Source of the DNA: Iamia sp. SCSIO 61187
Lineage (GTDB): Bacteria > Actinomycetota > Acidimicrobiia > Acidimicrobiales > Iamiaceae
Direction of reading: 5' to 3'
Assembly (NCBI RefSeq): GCF_019443745.1
Contig: NZ_CP050950.1
Span: 1 to 34,219 of the forward strand
DNA: 34,219 bases
In this document: piece by piece, positions 21,177 through 29,258 of the stretch
How positions within the stretch are numbered: the stretch's first letter is position 1
How the letters are laid out: each line of letters begins with the position of its first letter
Position numbers and translations under genes: made by a program
The notes under the pieces: model-generated
What the model was told of the DNA's origin: nothing
Database searches by the model: none
What the model saw: the letters and a program-made list of their open reading frames with translations, nothing else

Positions 21177-21314
21177 GCCGCGACGCCTAGCGGCTTCCTG
21201 CTCCTCGGCCAGTCGGCGCATGGCGACCCAGTGTTCGACCCTCGGTGGGTCAGCCCAGGGGAAGGCGATCACCGCCCAGGTGGTCGAGGATCGGCACGTC
21301 CGGATGGATCCCAT
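21159..21314 (-). CDS. Possible small ORF antisense to the lipoprotein 3' end
   Basis: This 51-residue frame has an ordered core (STTWAVIAFPWADPPRVEHWVAMRRLAEEQEAARRR) and an ATG inside the palindrome ATCCCATGGGAT. It overlaps the lipoprotein end by 18 bases and diverges from the gene at 21329. No SD is seen. It might be real and short, or a shadow. Confidence 0.25.
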   Translation of the reverse strand: MGSIRTCRSSTTWAVIAFPWADPPRVEHWVAMRRLAEEQEAARRRGSADAG

Positions 21315-21319
21315 GGGAT
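21308..21319. promoter_or_regulatory. 12-bp palindrome ATCCCATGGGAT
   Basis: A perfect palindrome 10 bases before the GTG of the 21329 gene and covering the ATG of the possible minus-strand ORF. It could be an operator or chance. Confidence 0.25.
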
Positions 21320-21328
21320 GATCGGGCG

Positions 21329-21979
21329 GTGCAGGCGGAACTACCCGAGCTCGTCGAGCTAAGAGACCGAGCCGCGTCACTCGAGGTTGCGCTCGAAAGC
21401 TATCGACCGGATTACTTGCGGCGATTCGCTCGGGTTGGCGGGCCAGACGGCATGGAGGGGCTCCTCGTCCAGGTGCACCTGGAGGACGAGGCGGCTTACG
21501 CGGTCGGGGACTTTCTGGTGGACCTCGACCGGGAAATGCGGCGCGCAGAGACAGTCATAAGGACTGGGAGCGACAAGGTGCCCCGACGGCGGGCCGAGCT
21601 GCTACTCGTCAAGGCCACCCGCTCAAGCTCGGCCGAGCTGGAGCTGTTGGTCTACGGCGGGCTGGAGGATGTGCTGCTGAATGCACCACTCCAGTTTCTG
21701 ATCACCCTCGACTGGTTGTGGCAGCGGCGGCCGAAGCGGTGGGGGTCTCGACGACCTGCACAGACGCCGGACCCCGAGGCAGCCCTCGACTTCATGGCTG
21801 GGACAGCCCAGCGAGCCCTAGATCGGGGCCAGCAGGTCGCCCTCACTGTTCGTGTCGACGCGAATGGCGGTTACACGATGACCTTGGACTCTGAGTTGCC
21901 GACAGAGGGCGATGGTCCTGACCACGAGGTCGACGACGATTCGGCCGGCGAGCCGGATGAGGGTGACTCCGAGGCGTAA
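21329..21979 (+). CDS. Unknown soluble protein
   Basis: This is a 216-residue protein without signal peptide or membrane segments. The helical N-terminus (VELRDRAASLEVALESYRPDYLRRFARVG) is followed by an alpha/beta middle and a very acidic tail (GDGPDHEVDDDSAGEPDEGDSEA). The GTG at 21329 follows the palindrome ATCCCATGGGAT. The frame is open from 21245, but the earlier residues are poor. No family is recognised. The gene lies between the lipoprotein and the convergent T4SS operon. GC at third positions is lower than in the T4SS genes. Confidence 0.6.
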   Translation: MQAELPELVELRDRAASLEVALESYRPDYLRRFARVGGPDGMEGLLVQVHLEDEAAYAVGDFLVDLDREMRRAETVIRTGSDKVPRRRAELLLVKATRSSSAELELLVYGGLEDVLLNAPLQFLITLDWLWQRRPKRWGSRRPAQTPDPEAALDFMAGTAQRALDRGQQVALTVRVDANGGYTMTLDSELPTEGDGPDHEVDDDSAGEPDEGDSEA

Positions 21980-22008
21980 CCCAAGCGTGGTGGGCGAGGG
22001 CGATAGTC

Positions 22009-22248
22009 CTAGCCAGGCACGCTCCAGCCCTGCGCTACCTTGGCCCGCCCGCATGGCAGGTGGAGCGGGAGCCGGGCTGTGGTTCCCGGGCGGGCGAGGA
22101 CGCATATCGGGTCTCCCTCCCGGATTGGGCCGCTGCAGCCGGCGCAGCGGCCCGGGTAGCGGGCGGGCCAGCCGGTCAGCGCGCGGGCCCCGGCCTCGGC
22201 CTCACGCCGGCGGCGACGTCGGCGTCCGAGCATCGTCGGTGTCACCAC
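22009..22248 (-). CDS. Small zinc-finger protein at the end of the T4SS operon
   Basis: This is a 79-residue protein. After a very basic start (GRRRRRRREAEAGAR) comes PGRCAGCSGPIREGDPICVL and then LHLPCG, three Cys plus His that could bind one zinc. It overlaps the DUF4913 gene by 47 bases on the same strand from the GTG at 22248, or by 35 from ATG 22236. Such small zinc-binding proteins are seen beside DUF4913 genes in actinobacterial plasmids. The function is unknown. Confidence 0.6.
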   Translation of the reverse strand: MVTPTMLGRRRRRRREAEAGARALTGWPARYPGRCAGCSGPIREGDPICVLARPGTTARLPLHLPCGRAKVAQGWSVPG

Positions 22249-22654
22249 CGCGGTAGGGGGGTCGGTGGTCGCCGCCGCGGCAGCGGGGTGCCCACCGTTG
22301 ACCGATGCGGTCGAGAGCGTCGGGCAGCTGGGCGTGCCAGGCCAGGGCGTCGCCGGGCTGGGCCATTGGGTCGTAGGCGGCTTCGCGGGCGGCGCGCAGA
22401 GCCGAGAGCTCCTCGACGACGGCGCCGTGGTCGGCCCAGCACGCCGGCGGGACGTCGACGAGCCCGTAGCGGTCCATCAGCCAGGCCACCCATGCCGTCA
22501 GCTCGCCCATGGTCGAGGTCTCCTCGACGTCGGTGAGGTCTTCCCAGCGAGGCGGAGGCGCGGGGAACCCGGCGAAGCCCTCGCCGCCGCCGGGGGCGGC
22601 GGGCTCGTCGAGGTCGAGGTCGAAGGCGTCGTCGGGTCCGGTGGGGTCGGTCAT
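22202..22654 (-). CDS. DUF4913-domain protein
   Basis: This is a 150-residue protein. The first 40 residues are Pro/Asp/Gly-rich and disordered. ELTAWVAWLMDRYGLVDVPPACWADHGAVVEELSALRAAREAAY with DALAWHAQLPDALDRI matches the DUF4913 domain, with its WV-x-WL, CW-H and WH signatures, found widely on actinobacterial conjugative plasmids. The start overlaps the VirD4 stop as ATGA. It is probably a small cytoplasmic partner of the coupling protein or relaxosome. The role is inferred from constant linkage. Confidence 0.78.
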   Translation of the reverse strand: MTDPTGPDDAFDLDLDEPAAPGGGEGFAGFPAPPPRWEDLTDVEETSTMGELTAWVAWLMDRYGLVDVPPACWADHGAVVEELSALRAAREAAYDPMAQPGDALAWHAQLPDALDRIGQRWAPRCRGGDHRPPYRGGDTDDARTPTSPPA

Positions 22655-24423
22655 GGGCGGGCTCCGGCCTCGGCCCAGGTCTTGTCGGCCTCGACCGCAG
22701 CGGCGGCGGGAAGCTCCCACCACGGGGTCATGCGGACCTCGGTGGGCGGGTGGGCGCCGGCGGCCACCATGGCCACCCCTGGTGGGAGCGAGCGGAGCTT
22801 CTCGACCGGGGCGACCCGCATGCGGCGGGTGGCGTCGGAGACGGAGTGGTGGCCCTTGGCGTCGATGCTCGAGGAGCGGATCGGGTCGTCGCGCTCACCC
22901 CAGGAGCGGGACAGTTCCTCGAGGTCGTCGCCGGCGGCGAGCCCGCCGAGGACCATGCGGATCCGGGCGGCGTCGCGCATCGTCGACGCCCCGTCTCGTC
23001 CCCACCGGGCCCGGGCCTGCGATGGCGACTGCAAGACAGCCATGGTGGCCAGCCCGGAGCCGCCGCCGGTGGCCAGCAGCTGGGGCAGCCCCGGCAACGG
23101 GGCGATGTTGGCGACCTCGTCGAGGGCCAGCAGCAGTGGGGGGTCGAGGCGGCCGCCGGGGGCGGCGGCGGCCCGCCGCTCCGCCGCGTGGACTACGGCG
23201 TCGGCCAGGGCGGCCACCAGCGGGGCCACCATGTCCTGTTCGGACGGTGTGCCCAGCATGTAGACGGCGCCGAGGCCGTCGAGGAGCTGATCGGGGTCCC
23301 ACGAAGCCGCACGGTCGACCTCGCACAGCTCGGCCACCTGCGGGAGGCCGAGGACGTCGATGGCCTGGCGGACGCCGGCGTAGACGTTCGAGACCGTCCG
23401 GGGGTCCGCGGTGGCCATGGCGTGCAGCTCGGCCGCCCACCCCGACGGGCCGTCGCTGCGCAAGATGTGGACCGGCTCGTCGTCGAGGGGATCGGCGGCC
23501 CAGAGCCGGACCCGGGCGGTCGTGGCGCCCGCCAGGGCGGCGGCGTGGAGCAGCGACCGCAGCACCGAGCTGGCGGCGGTCGTCCAGTAGGTGGCGTTCT
23601 CGACGCCCTTGCCGGTCCCGGCGGCGGCCACGAAGACGCGAGCGCGCCGCCAGGCCAGGTCGGGCGCCTCGCACCCGACGACCGGTGACCAGCGCAGCCG
23701 CCAGGCGGGGTCGCCGGTCCAGGCACCGAGGGGGTCGAACACGGCCGTCGGACCGGCGGCCGCCCGCTGGCGGAGGGTGTGGACCAGCACGTCGGGGCGG
23801 GTCCCGGTGACCAGGGCCGGCCCGGGCCAGGCGAGGACGGCGGGGATCACGACGTACATCGTCTTGCCGGAGCGGGGCGGGCCGTAGACGACGATCGTGT
23901 CCTCGGCCGAGGCCCACACCTCGGCGCCTCGGGCCTCGATCGCCCGTCCGAGCCGGATCCCCACCGATCCGGCGGCGTGGCGGCCGTTCAGCCCGGGGCG
24001 GAGCCGGCCGGCTCGCTTCTCGAGCGCCTTGGCCCCCAGGGGGGCCAGGTCCGACCGGCCGGGCAGAGACAGCCGCCGGCGGCGGGCGGCCCGGGTGACC
24101 ATCCCGACGAGGGCGCCGGCGGCGGCCAGCTCCACGCCGACGGCGGCCACGAACAACGCCCAGAACGCCACCGGCCCGGGGATGCCGGTCCCGGCCGGGA
24201 AGGCGGCCGCCGGGTCGCCGGCGTTGCTCGGGATGGCGGCCAACCCGCCGGCCAGGTCGGTCCACGGGGCCCGGGCCAGGTGGCCCTCGGTGGCCAGCAC
24301 GGTGAGGTGGACTCCGACCAGGCCCGACCCGATCACCAGCCCCGCGGTGGCGATCAGCCCGAGCAGCACCGTCTCGAGCGTGAGGGGGCTCGTCGCCCGG
24401 GCGCCGGTGGGCTGGAGCCCCAC
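22651..24423 (-). CDS. VirD4/TraG-type conjugative coupling ATPase
   Basis: This is a 590-residue protein from the GTG at 24423, which is preceded by GGAGGAG. Longer frames would run through the HTH gene. Two N-terminal transmembrane segments lie near residues 14-38 and 85-107. Walker A is GPPRSGKT at 181-188. Walker B and the following helix read LLLALDEVANIAPLPGLPQLLATGGGSGL and then AVLQSPSQARARWG, all typical of coupling proteins. It should dock the relaxase-DNA complex onto the secretion channel and pump DNA. It overlaps DUF4913 (ATGA) and follows a small HTH gene, all in one operon with the VirB4-like gene. Confidence 0.9.
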   Translation of the reverse strand: MGLQPTGARATSPLTLETVLLGLIATAGLVIGSGLVGVHLTVLATEGHLARAPWTDLAGGLAAIPSNAGDPAAAFPAGTGIPGPVAFWALFVAAVGVELAAAGALVGMVTRAARRRRLSLPGRSDLAPLGAKALEKRAGRLRPGLNGRHAAGSVGIRLGRAIEARGAEVWASAEDTIVVYGPPRSGKTMYVVIPAVLAWPGPALVTGTRPDVLVHTLRQRAAAGPTAVFDPLGAWTGDPAWRLRWSPVVGCEAPDLAWRRARVFVAAAGTGKGVENATYWTTAASSVLRSLLHAAALAGATTARVRLWAADPLDDEPVHILRSDGPSGWAAELHAMATADPRTVSNVYAGVRQAIDVLGLPQVAELCEVDRAASWDPDQLLDGLGAVYMLGTPSEQDMVAPLVAALADAVVHAAERRAAAAPGGRLDPPLLLALDEVANIAPLPGLPQLLATGGGSGLATMAVLQSPSQARARWGRDGASTMRDAARIRMVLGGLAAGDDLEELSRSWGERDDPIRSSSIDAKGHHSVSDATRRMRVAPVEKLRSLPPGVAMVAAGAHPPTEVRMTPWWELPAAAAVEADKTWAEAGARP

Positions 24424-24430
24424 GGGGCCG

Positions 24431-24673
24431 CTACTCCTCCGTGGGAGGGTCGAGCGGGTCGCCGGGGCGGACCTCCCGGGAGCGGAGGTAGGCGAGGACG
24501 TGGCTCCGCCGGTAGCGCCGGTGCTTGTGGGGTCGGTAGGCGCGCAGCAGCCCGCTGGAGACCAGCTCGTCGAGGGTGTGCGGGCCGATGCCCAGGACAC
24601 GGCACACAGCCGTCCCTGTCAGCCACTCGTCCTCGGCCAGCTCAGCCCACTCGGCCTCGTCCTCTGCGTCCAT
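24431..24673 (-). CDS. Excisionase/MerR-like HTH protein inside the T4SS operon
   Basis: This is an 80-residue protein. EWLTGTAVCRVLGIGPHTLDELVSSGLLRAYRPHKHRRYRRSHVLAYL is a winged HTH of the excisionase/MerR type (HTH_17-like). ATG 24673 lacks an SD, but TACCGT at 24682-24687 (minus strand) is a -10 candidate that would make a leaderless RNA. It lies between the VirB4-like and VirD4 genes. It may regulate the coupling-protein genes or assist an integrase elsewhere. No integrase is visible, so regulation is more likely. Confidence 0.68.
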   Translation of the reverse strand: MDAEDEAEWAELAEDEWLTGTAVCRVLGIGPHTLDELVSSGLLRAYRPHKHRRYRRSHVLAYLRSREVRPGDPLDPPTEE

Positions 24674-24705
24674 GAGGTCGGACGGTACTTGTGGCGGCAC
24701 GCATG

Positions 24706-26007
24706 TCACGTGTGGGCCTCCTGGTAGAGGCCGGCGAGGCCGGTGTCGGTGTCGACCAGCGGGGCCTCCCAGGCGGTCAGCTCGTGGCGGACCACCGCCG
24801 AGCGGCGCCCGACCCGCCACAGGGCGACGCCCTGGGGGAGCCCGCCGACCCAGCGGATCTCCTCGCTGGTGAGCCCGGCCAGCTGGCGCAGGTTGGCCGT
24901 CTCTCCGTCGGGTTGGCGGTAGATCACCCGGGTCTCGGCATCGGCGAGGAGCCCTTCGGCGACGCGGACCTGTTCCGAGCCCGCCTCGCCGGCCGCCGCG
25001 AGGTCGGAGTAGCGGTGGAGGACGTAGATGAACGCGGTCTGGTACTGGCGGGCGACCTTCGCCGAGGCCCGCAGCCACCGGGCCAGGGCGAGGTGGCCGA
25101 GCATCCGCCAGCACTCGTCGAGGACGACGAGCCACTTGGTGCCATCGGCGCGGGTCCAGATCTGCTGGAGCCACGCGGCCACGATCAACATCACGATGGC
25201 CACCAGTTCGTCGGACACGGCGACGACCTCGTGGAGGTCGACCGACAGCACCGGCCAGTCGCCGGTCATGGCGACGGTCGAGGGCCCGTCGAGCATCGCC
25301 CCCAGCGGGCCGACGCAGAGCCGCCGCAGCGCCAGGGCGGCCCGGCGGGACATGGCCACCAGCTCGTCGGCCGAGGCCCCTGCGGTCTCCTGGGCGGCGG
25401 CGTCGTCGGGGTGGAGCATGGCCGTCACCACATCGGAGAGGGTCGCCGGGGCAACCGCCTCACCGGCCGCCGCCTGGTGGCGGGCGGCCTCGACCCGGGC
25501 CAGGGCCGTCTTGTGGGCCAGCTCGAGGGCGGTTGCCTCTTCCGGGGTCAGACCACCGGTGACGACCGCGGCGATGGCCTCGAGGAGGGCGGCCTGGTCC
25601 CCGACCGGCAGGGCCGGGTCGAGCGGGTTCAGCCGCGACGGCGGCCCCTCCCCGGGAGCCCCCGGGGGGCGGATCCGCAGCACCCGGCCGCCGACGGCGT
25701 CGACGACCGGCCCCCACTCCCCCTTCGGGTCGATGATCAGCGCCCGGCGGCGGAACACCGTCTCGCGGGCCACGATCGTCTTGGCCAGGCTGGACTTGCC
25801 CGAACCGATCATCCCGACGACGACGGCGTGGGGGCCCGAAATGATGCCCGCGTTGTAGAGCTCCCAGGGATCCCACGTGACCGCGGCATCGGACTCGACG
25901 TCGAGGCCGATGCGCACACCCCGAGCCCCCCACCCGGGCTGGGCCTGGGCCGGGTACGCAGAGGCGACGTGGCGGGTGGTGGCCCGGTGGGCCTGACGGC
26001 TCGCCAT
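24706..26007 (-). CDS. VirB4/TraC-like type IV secretion ATPase
   Basis: This is a 433-residue protein. Walker A is GMIGSGKSS at 65-73. DPKGEWGPVV follows with the strand of the AAA core. Walker B is WLVVLDECWRML near 292-303, and RQYQTAFIYVLHRYSDL and DAETRVIYRQ complete the C-terminal half of VirB4/TraC ATPases. The N-terminal non-ATPase part of VirB4 is missing and appears to be supplied by the SCO6880 gene upstream, as in other actinobacteria. The ATG is at 26007. Operator-like cluster 5 ends only nine bases upstream, so this gene probably has a regulated promoter of its own inside the operon. Confidence 0.88.
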   Translation of the reverse strand: MASRQAHRATTRHVASAYPAQAQPGWGARGVRIGLDVESDAAVTWDPWELYNAGIISGPHAVVVGMIGSGKSSLAKTIVARETVFRRRALIIDPKGEWGPVVDAVGGRVLRIRPPGAPGEGPPSRLNPLDPALPVGDQAALLEAIAAVVTGGLTPEEATALELAHKTALARVEAARHQAAAGEAVAPATLSDVVTAMLHPDDAAAQETAGASADELVAMSRRAALALRRLCVGPLGAMLDGPSTVAMTGDWPVLSVDLHEVVAVSDELVAIVMLIVAAWLQQIWTRADGTKWLVVLDECWRMLGHLALARWLRASAKVARQYQTAFIYVLHRYSDLAAAGEAGSEQVRVAEGLLADAETRVIYRQPDGETANLRQLAGLTSEEIRWVGGLPQGVALWRVGRRSAVVRHELTAWEAPLVDTDTGLAGLYQEAHT

Positions 26008-26015
26008 CAGCCCGC

Positions 26016-26048
26016 CACCGTGGGACCGTGCCCACGGTGCACCGTGGG
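26016..26048. promoter_or_regulatory. Cluster 5 of the ACGGTG/CACCGT motif, upstream of the VirB4-like gene
   Basis: CACCGT (26016) and GACCGT (26024) are exactly 8 bp apart. CCCACGGTGCACCGTGGG (26031-26048) is a perfect 18-bp palindrome in which the two hexamers abut (26034 and 26040). It lies between the SCO6880 stop and the VirB4-like ATG. Confidence 0.7.
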
Positions 26049-26062
26049 TGGAGGGGTGGCCA

Positions 26063-27589
26063 TCAGTCGAGCCCCCGGCCCAGCGGCAAGGTGTAGGAGA
26101 AGGCCTCGGCCTGCTCCCCCCAGCACGGGGCGAGCCGCAGCCGGGCCCGGGCCGCCCGGTTGATCACCGACGTCGCCGCCTCCTCGAGCCCTTCGGCCGA
26201 CGAGGCCGAGATCGTGACGTAGCCGGAGAAGCGCATCTCGGCGTGACCGGCGGCCAGCTCTTCCTCGCGGCGGACCACGTTCGCCGCCTGGGCCTTGCGG
26301 CGGGCGGTGGGGAGGAACCCACGGCGCTGGCGGATCTCCTCGTCGGTCGCATCGGCGACCCGGGCCATCTCGGCCGCTCTCACCGCCTTGTGCTCGGGCA
26401 CCGGCTCCATGACCATCGACACCGCCCGCTCCTCGGGGGAGCGCAGCAGCAGCTGGCCCAGCCAGCGGGCGTCGACGGCCAGGCGGGGCCACTCCTCGAT
26501 CCACAGCGTCCGATGCCACGCCGAGTCGGTCCGGTAGCTGTCCCAGCCGTCATCGGCGGCGGTGGGCCATGCGCCCTCGACAGCGACGCCGGCGGCCTCG
26601 GGGCCGTGGGCGGCGGCCACCGCCGCCGCGGTGCGGGCCTCGGGGTCATAGGCCAGGCGGATGACCGCCGCGGCGGCCCGGGGCGAGAGAGCACCGATGA
26701 TCGTCACCCCAGCGCGAGCCAGCTCGGCGGCCCACTCGGTGGCGACATCGACGGCGAGCTCGCAGGCGGCGGGCTCGTCGCCGCCGAGCTGCTTCCACCG
26801 GTTCCGGGCCCGGCGGGGGTCGATCCGCACCGCGAGCAACAGATCGTGCGCCCGGGCCGGGGCGGCACCGTGGGCATTGAGTCCCAGGTAGGAGTCGATG
26901 ACCGCGGCCGGGAGCGTGGAGGCGGTCATGTCGACCATGGCCTCGGCCATGTACGCGGCGTGGGCCTCGCCCTCGTCGGGGACGGTGCGCTCGGTCCACT
27001 GGACGCGGGTCACCGGGCTGCCCTGGCGGGCCAGGGTGGCCAGGGCGTCGCCCCACCCCGCGATGCGCCGGTCCTGCTCGGCGACGTCGAGCAGCGACCA
27101 CGAGTCGGGCTGCCCGCGCAGGATCACCACGTACTGGGCCTGGCGGCCCCGGCCGTCGCGGACGACCGCCACCTCCTGGCCGTCGAGGGCCACCCCGAGC
27201 AGCTCGAGGTCCTCGAGCCCCTCGGGCAGCACCGGCGGTGGCAGCTGCGGGCCGACGCTGGTCCCGGTGGGGTCTGCTCCGGTGGTCATGCCTTGCTGGG
27301 CCCGGCGGGCCCGATGCCGTCCCCGGCCGGTCGAGCGGCGTCGCCCGAACCGGCCGACGACCGGGAGCCAGCCCATCAGCGGCCGGCCCGAGATGCGGCC
27401 CACCGTCACCGGCACGGCGACCAGCGCCCACAGCACCGCGGGGCCGACCGCCCCTCGGACCAGCAACACGATGGCGACGATGGCCGCCACCAGGGCGGCG
27501 GCCACCTGGACAGCCGAGAGCCCCAGCAGCAGCCCTCGACGCTCGAGCGGCCCGAAGGTGTACCCCGCCGGGGTCGATGTGTCGCTCAT
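26063..27589 (-). CDS. SCO6880-family T4SS protein
   Basis: This is a 508-residue protein. Two transmembrane helices near residues 20-62 (LLLGLSAVQVAAALVAAIVA; AVLWALVAVPVTVG) are followed by a large cytoplasmic region with alternating strands and helices (YVVILRGQPDSWSLLD, VTIIGALSPRAAAAVIRLA, HAEMRFSGYVTISASSAEGLEE). This is the SCO6880 family, constant in actinobacterial conjugation clusters and thought to replace the N-terminal VirB4 domain and VirB3-like membrane part. A GAGGAGG SD precedes ATG 27589. It lies directly upstream of the VirB4-like ATPase gene, its probable partner. Confidence 0.85.
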   Translation of the reverse strand: MSDTSTPAGYTFGPLERRGLLLGLSAVQVAAALVAAIVAIVLLVRGAVGPAVLWALVAVPVTVGRISGRPLMGWLPVVGRFGRRRSTGRGRHRARRAQQGMTTGADPTGTSVGPQLPPPVLPEGLEDLELLGVALDGQEVAVVRDGRGRQAQYVVILRGQPDSWSLLDVAEQDRRIAGWGDALATLARQGSPVTRVQWTERTVPDEGEAHAAYMAEAMVDMTASTLPAAVIDSYLGLNAHGAAPARAHDLLLAVRIDPRRARNRWKQLGGDEPAACELAVDVATEWAAELARAGVTIIGALSPRAAAAVIRLAYDPEARTAAAVAAAHGPEAAGVAVEGAWPTAADDGWDSYRTDSAWHRTLWIEEWPRLAVDARWLGQLLLRSPEERAVSMVMEPVPEHKAVRAAEMARVADATDEEIRQRRGFLPTARRKAQAANVVRREEELAAGHAEMRFSGYVTISASSAEGLEEAATSVINRAARARLRLAPCWGEQAEAFSYTLPLGRGLD

Positions 27590-27602
27590 CGGGGTCGCCT
27601 CC

Positions 27603-29258
27603 TCACTGGACCGTCGTGTCGGTCGGTCGCGTCCCGCCCGCGGGCGGCTCTGGCGGCGACGGTGCCGTCACCGGACCCCTCGGCGGGGCGGGTGGCCCCG
27701 CCTGGCCCGGCGTCGATCCCCCGCCGGTCGGGGCCGGGGCGGAGGGCGGTGCGCTTGGTGGGTCGACCGGTCGAGGACCGGTCGCCCCCGCCCCCGACGG
27801 CCCGGACCCTCCGGGTGGCGCCGCGGCGTCGCTCGGGTCACGGGTCGGTGTCACCGGTGGCAGCGCCTTCGGGGCATCGTCGGAGCGGGGTGGCGGGCCG
27901 GGCTCGACCACACCGAGCTGGCGTCCACTCGCCGTGGTGATCGTCCCGCCCAGGTGCCCGTCGGGCCCGGCGGCCATCGCCCGCCCCGCGGCCGCTCCTC
28001 CCCCACCTCCGGCGGCCGCTGTGGCGCCGCCGCTCCCGGCGGCCAGCGCAAGGCGCCCGCCCATCACGGCGGCGCCCACCCCGGCGCCGACCAGGGCCCG
28101 GCCCGCGCCCGCCGTCGCCGGGGCGCCGTCACCGCCCGGGACCGGGAGCAGCCGGTACATCAGCGCCGGCGACAGGGCGGTGATGAGCATGATCACGATG
28201 GCCCGCATGGCCATCGGGAAGTCCAGCTCGCCGCCGCCGGTGGCCTGGCCCAGCGCCGACACACCGGCCCCCAGGCAGATCGAGATGACCAGGGGCATCA
28301 GCACCAGCCCGGCGATCACCCGGGCCAGCAGGGCGGCCATGTCCCGCGACCCCGACCACACCCGACCGGCGAGGGCGATCGGCATGAACAGCACCGCCAG
28401 CGACACCGCGGCCTGGCTGATGAACAGCTCGGCCATGGCGATCAGAGCCAGGATCCCCACCGCGCCGATGAGCACGATGTAGCCCAGCCGCGACACCGCC
28501 CCCGACCCCGACGAGTCGAACAGCACCGGGGTGACGCTCTCGGACCAGGCCGAGACGTTGTCCGACGTGGTCCCGTTCACCTCGCTCACGAGCGCAGCGA
28601 CGAGCTGGACCGCGGCCACGGTGATGGGCACGGCGGCGACGGTCATCAGCGCCGCCGCCGGCGCCTCGGCCATGGCCCGGGCGATCCGACCCGGGTCTCG
28701 CTGCACGATCCCGGACCCGATGGCGACCAACAGCAACGGCAACATGATCAGCGCCTGGAGCCCGACGAGGGTGACCCAGTAGGAGTCCCACCACTGCTGG
28801 CCCTCGAAGTCCGCGGCGCCCTCGCCGGTCTCCTGGATCATCGTCAGCAGACCCGTCGTCGCCTGCTCGGCGAAGTCGGCGACGTCCTCGGCCAGCCGGT
28901 CGAGGAACGAGTCCGACGCGGCGGAGGCGGCCGAGGACGCCGCTGCGGCGACCTGGTCGGTCGCCTCGTCGACCGCGGTGCGCACGGCATCGGTCACCGA
29001 CTCCCGCACGTACTCGCCGCACGAGATCAGCTCGTCGGGTAGGTCGCTGGGGTTCAACCCCAGGTCGCAGTCCGCTGTTGATTCCCGCCCCTCGTCCCGC
29101 TCGCCGCCGGGCTCGGCCTCGTCGGCCTGGCGGACCAAAGGGGCGGCTGCTGTTGCGGCCGCGGGGGTGCCCGCCGCCACGGGGGCACCTCCCGCGACCG
29201 CGAACCAGACGGCGCAGGCGAGCAGCGCCCCGACCAGCCCGCGCCCGGCGGCGCTCAC
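27603..29258 (-). CDS. VirB6/TrbL-like polytopic membrane protein
   Basis: This is a 551-residue protein. A signal-like N-terminus is followed by an extracytoplasmic stretch with Cys residues. At least five strong membrane segments lie in the middle, such as LVGLQALIMLPLLLVAIGSGI, YIVLIGAVGILALIAMAELF and VIAGLVLMPLVISICLGAGVS. A long Pro/Gly/Ala-rich C-terminal tail (about 150 residues) is probably cytoplasmic. This is the expected inner-membrane channel component of the T4SS. The GTG at 29258 overlaps the next upstream gene's stop (GTGA). The alanine- and proline-rich tail is a weak point for exact length but stays open. Confidence 0.8.
   Translation of the reverse strand: MSAAGRGLVGALLACAVWFAVAGGAPVAAGTPAAATAAAPLVRQADEAEPGGERDEGRESTADCDLGLNPSDLPDELISCGEYVRESVTDAVRTAVDEATDQVAAAASSAASAASDSFLDRLAEDVADFAEQATTGLLTMIQETGEGAADFEGQQWWDSYWVTLVGLQALIMLPLLLVAIGSGIVQRDPGRIARAMAEAPAAALMTVAAVPITVAAVQLVAALVSEVNGTTSDNVSAWSESVTPVLFDSSGSGAVSRLGYIVLIGAVGILALIAMAELFISQAAVSLAVLFMPIALAGRVWSGSRDMAALLARVIAGLVLMPLVISICLGAGVSALGQATGGGELDFPMAMRAIVIMLITALSPALMYRLLPVPGGDGAPATAGAGRALVGAGVGAAVMGGRLALAAGSGGATAAAGGGGGAAAGRAMAAGPDGHLGGTITTASGRQLGVVEPGPPPRSDDAPKALPPVTPTRDPSDAAAPPGGSGPSGAGATGPRPVDPPSAPPSAPAPTGGGSTPGQAGPPAPPRGPVTAPSPPEPPAGGTRPTDTTVQ

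Noticed and set aside
22265-23810. Plus-strand frames opposite the VirD4 gene
   Set aside because: The frames are Arg/Gly/Ala-rich and contradict clear Walker motifs and membrane helices on the minus strand.
26048-29042. Long plus-strand frames opposite the SCO6880 and VirB6-like genes
   Set aside because: They are shadow frames of the minus-strand T4SS genes, without motifs or start signals.
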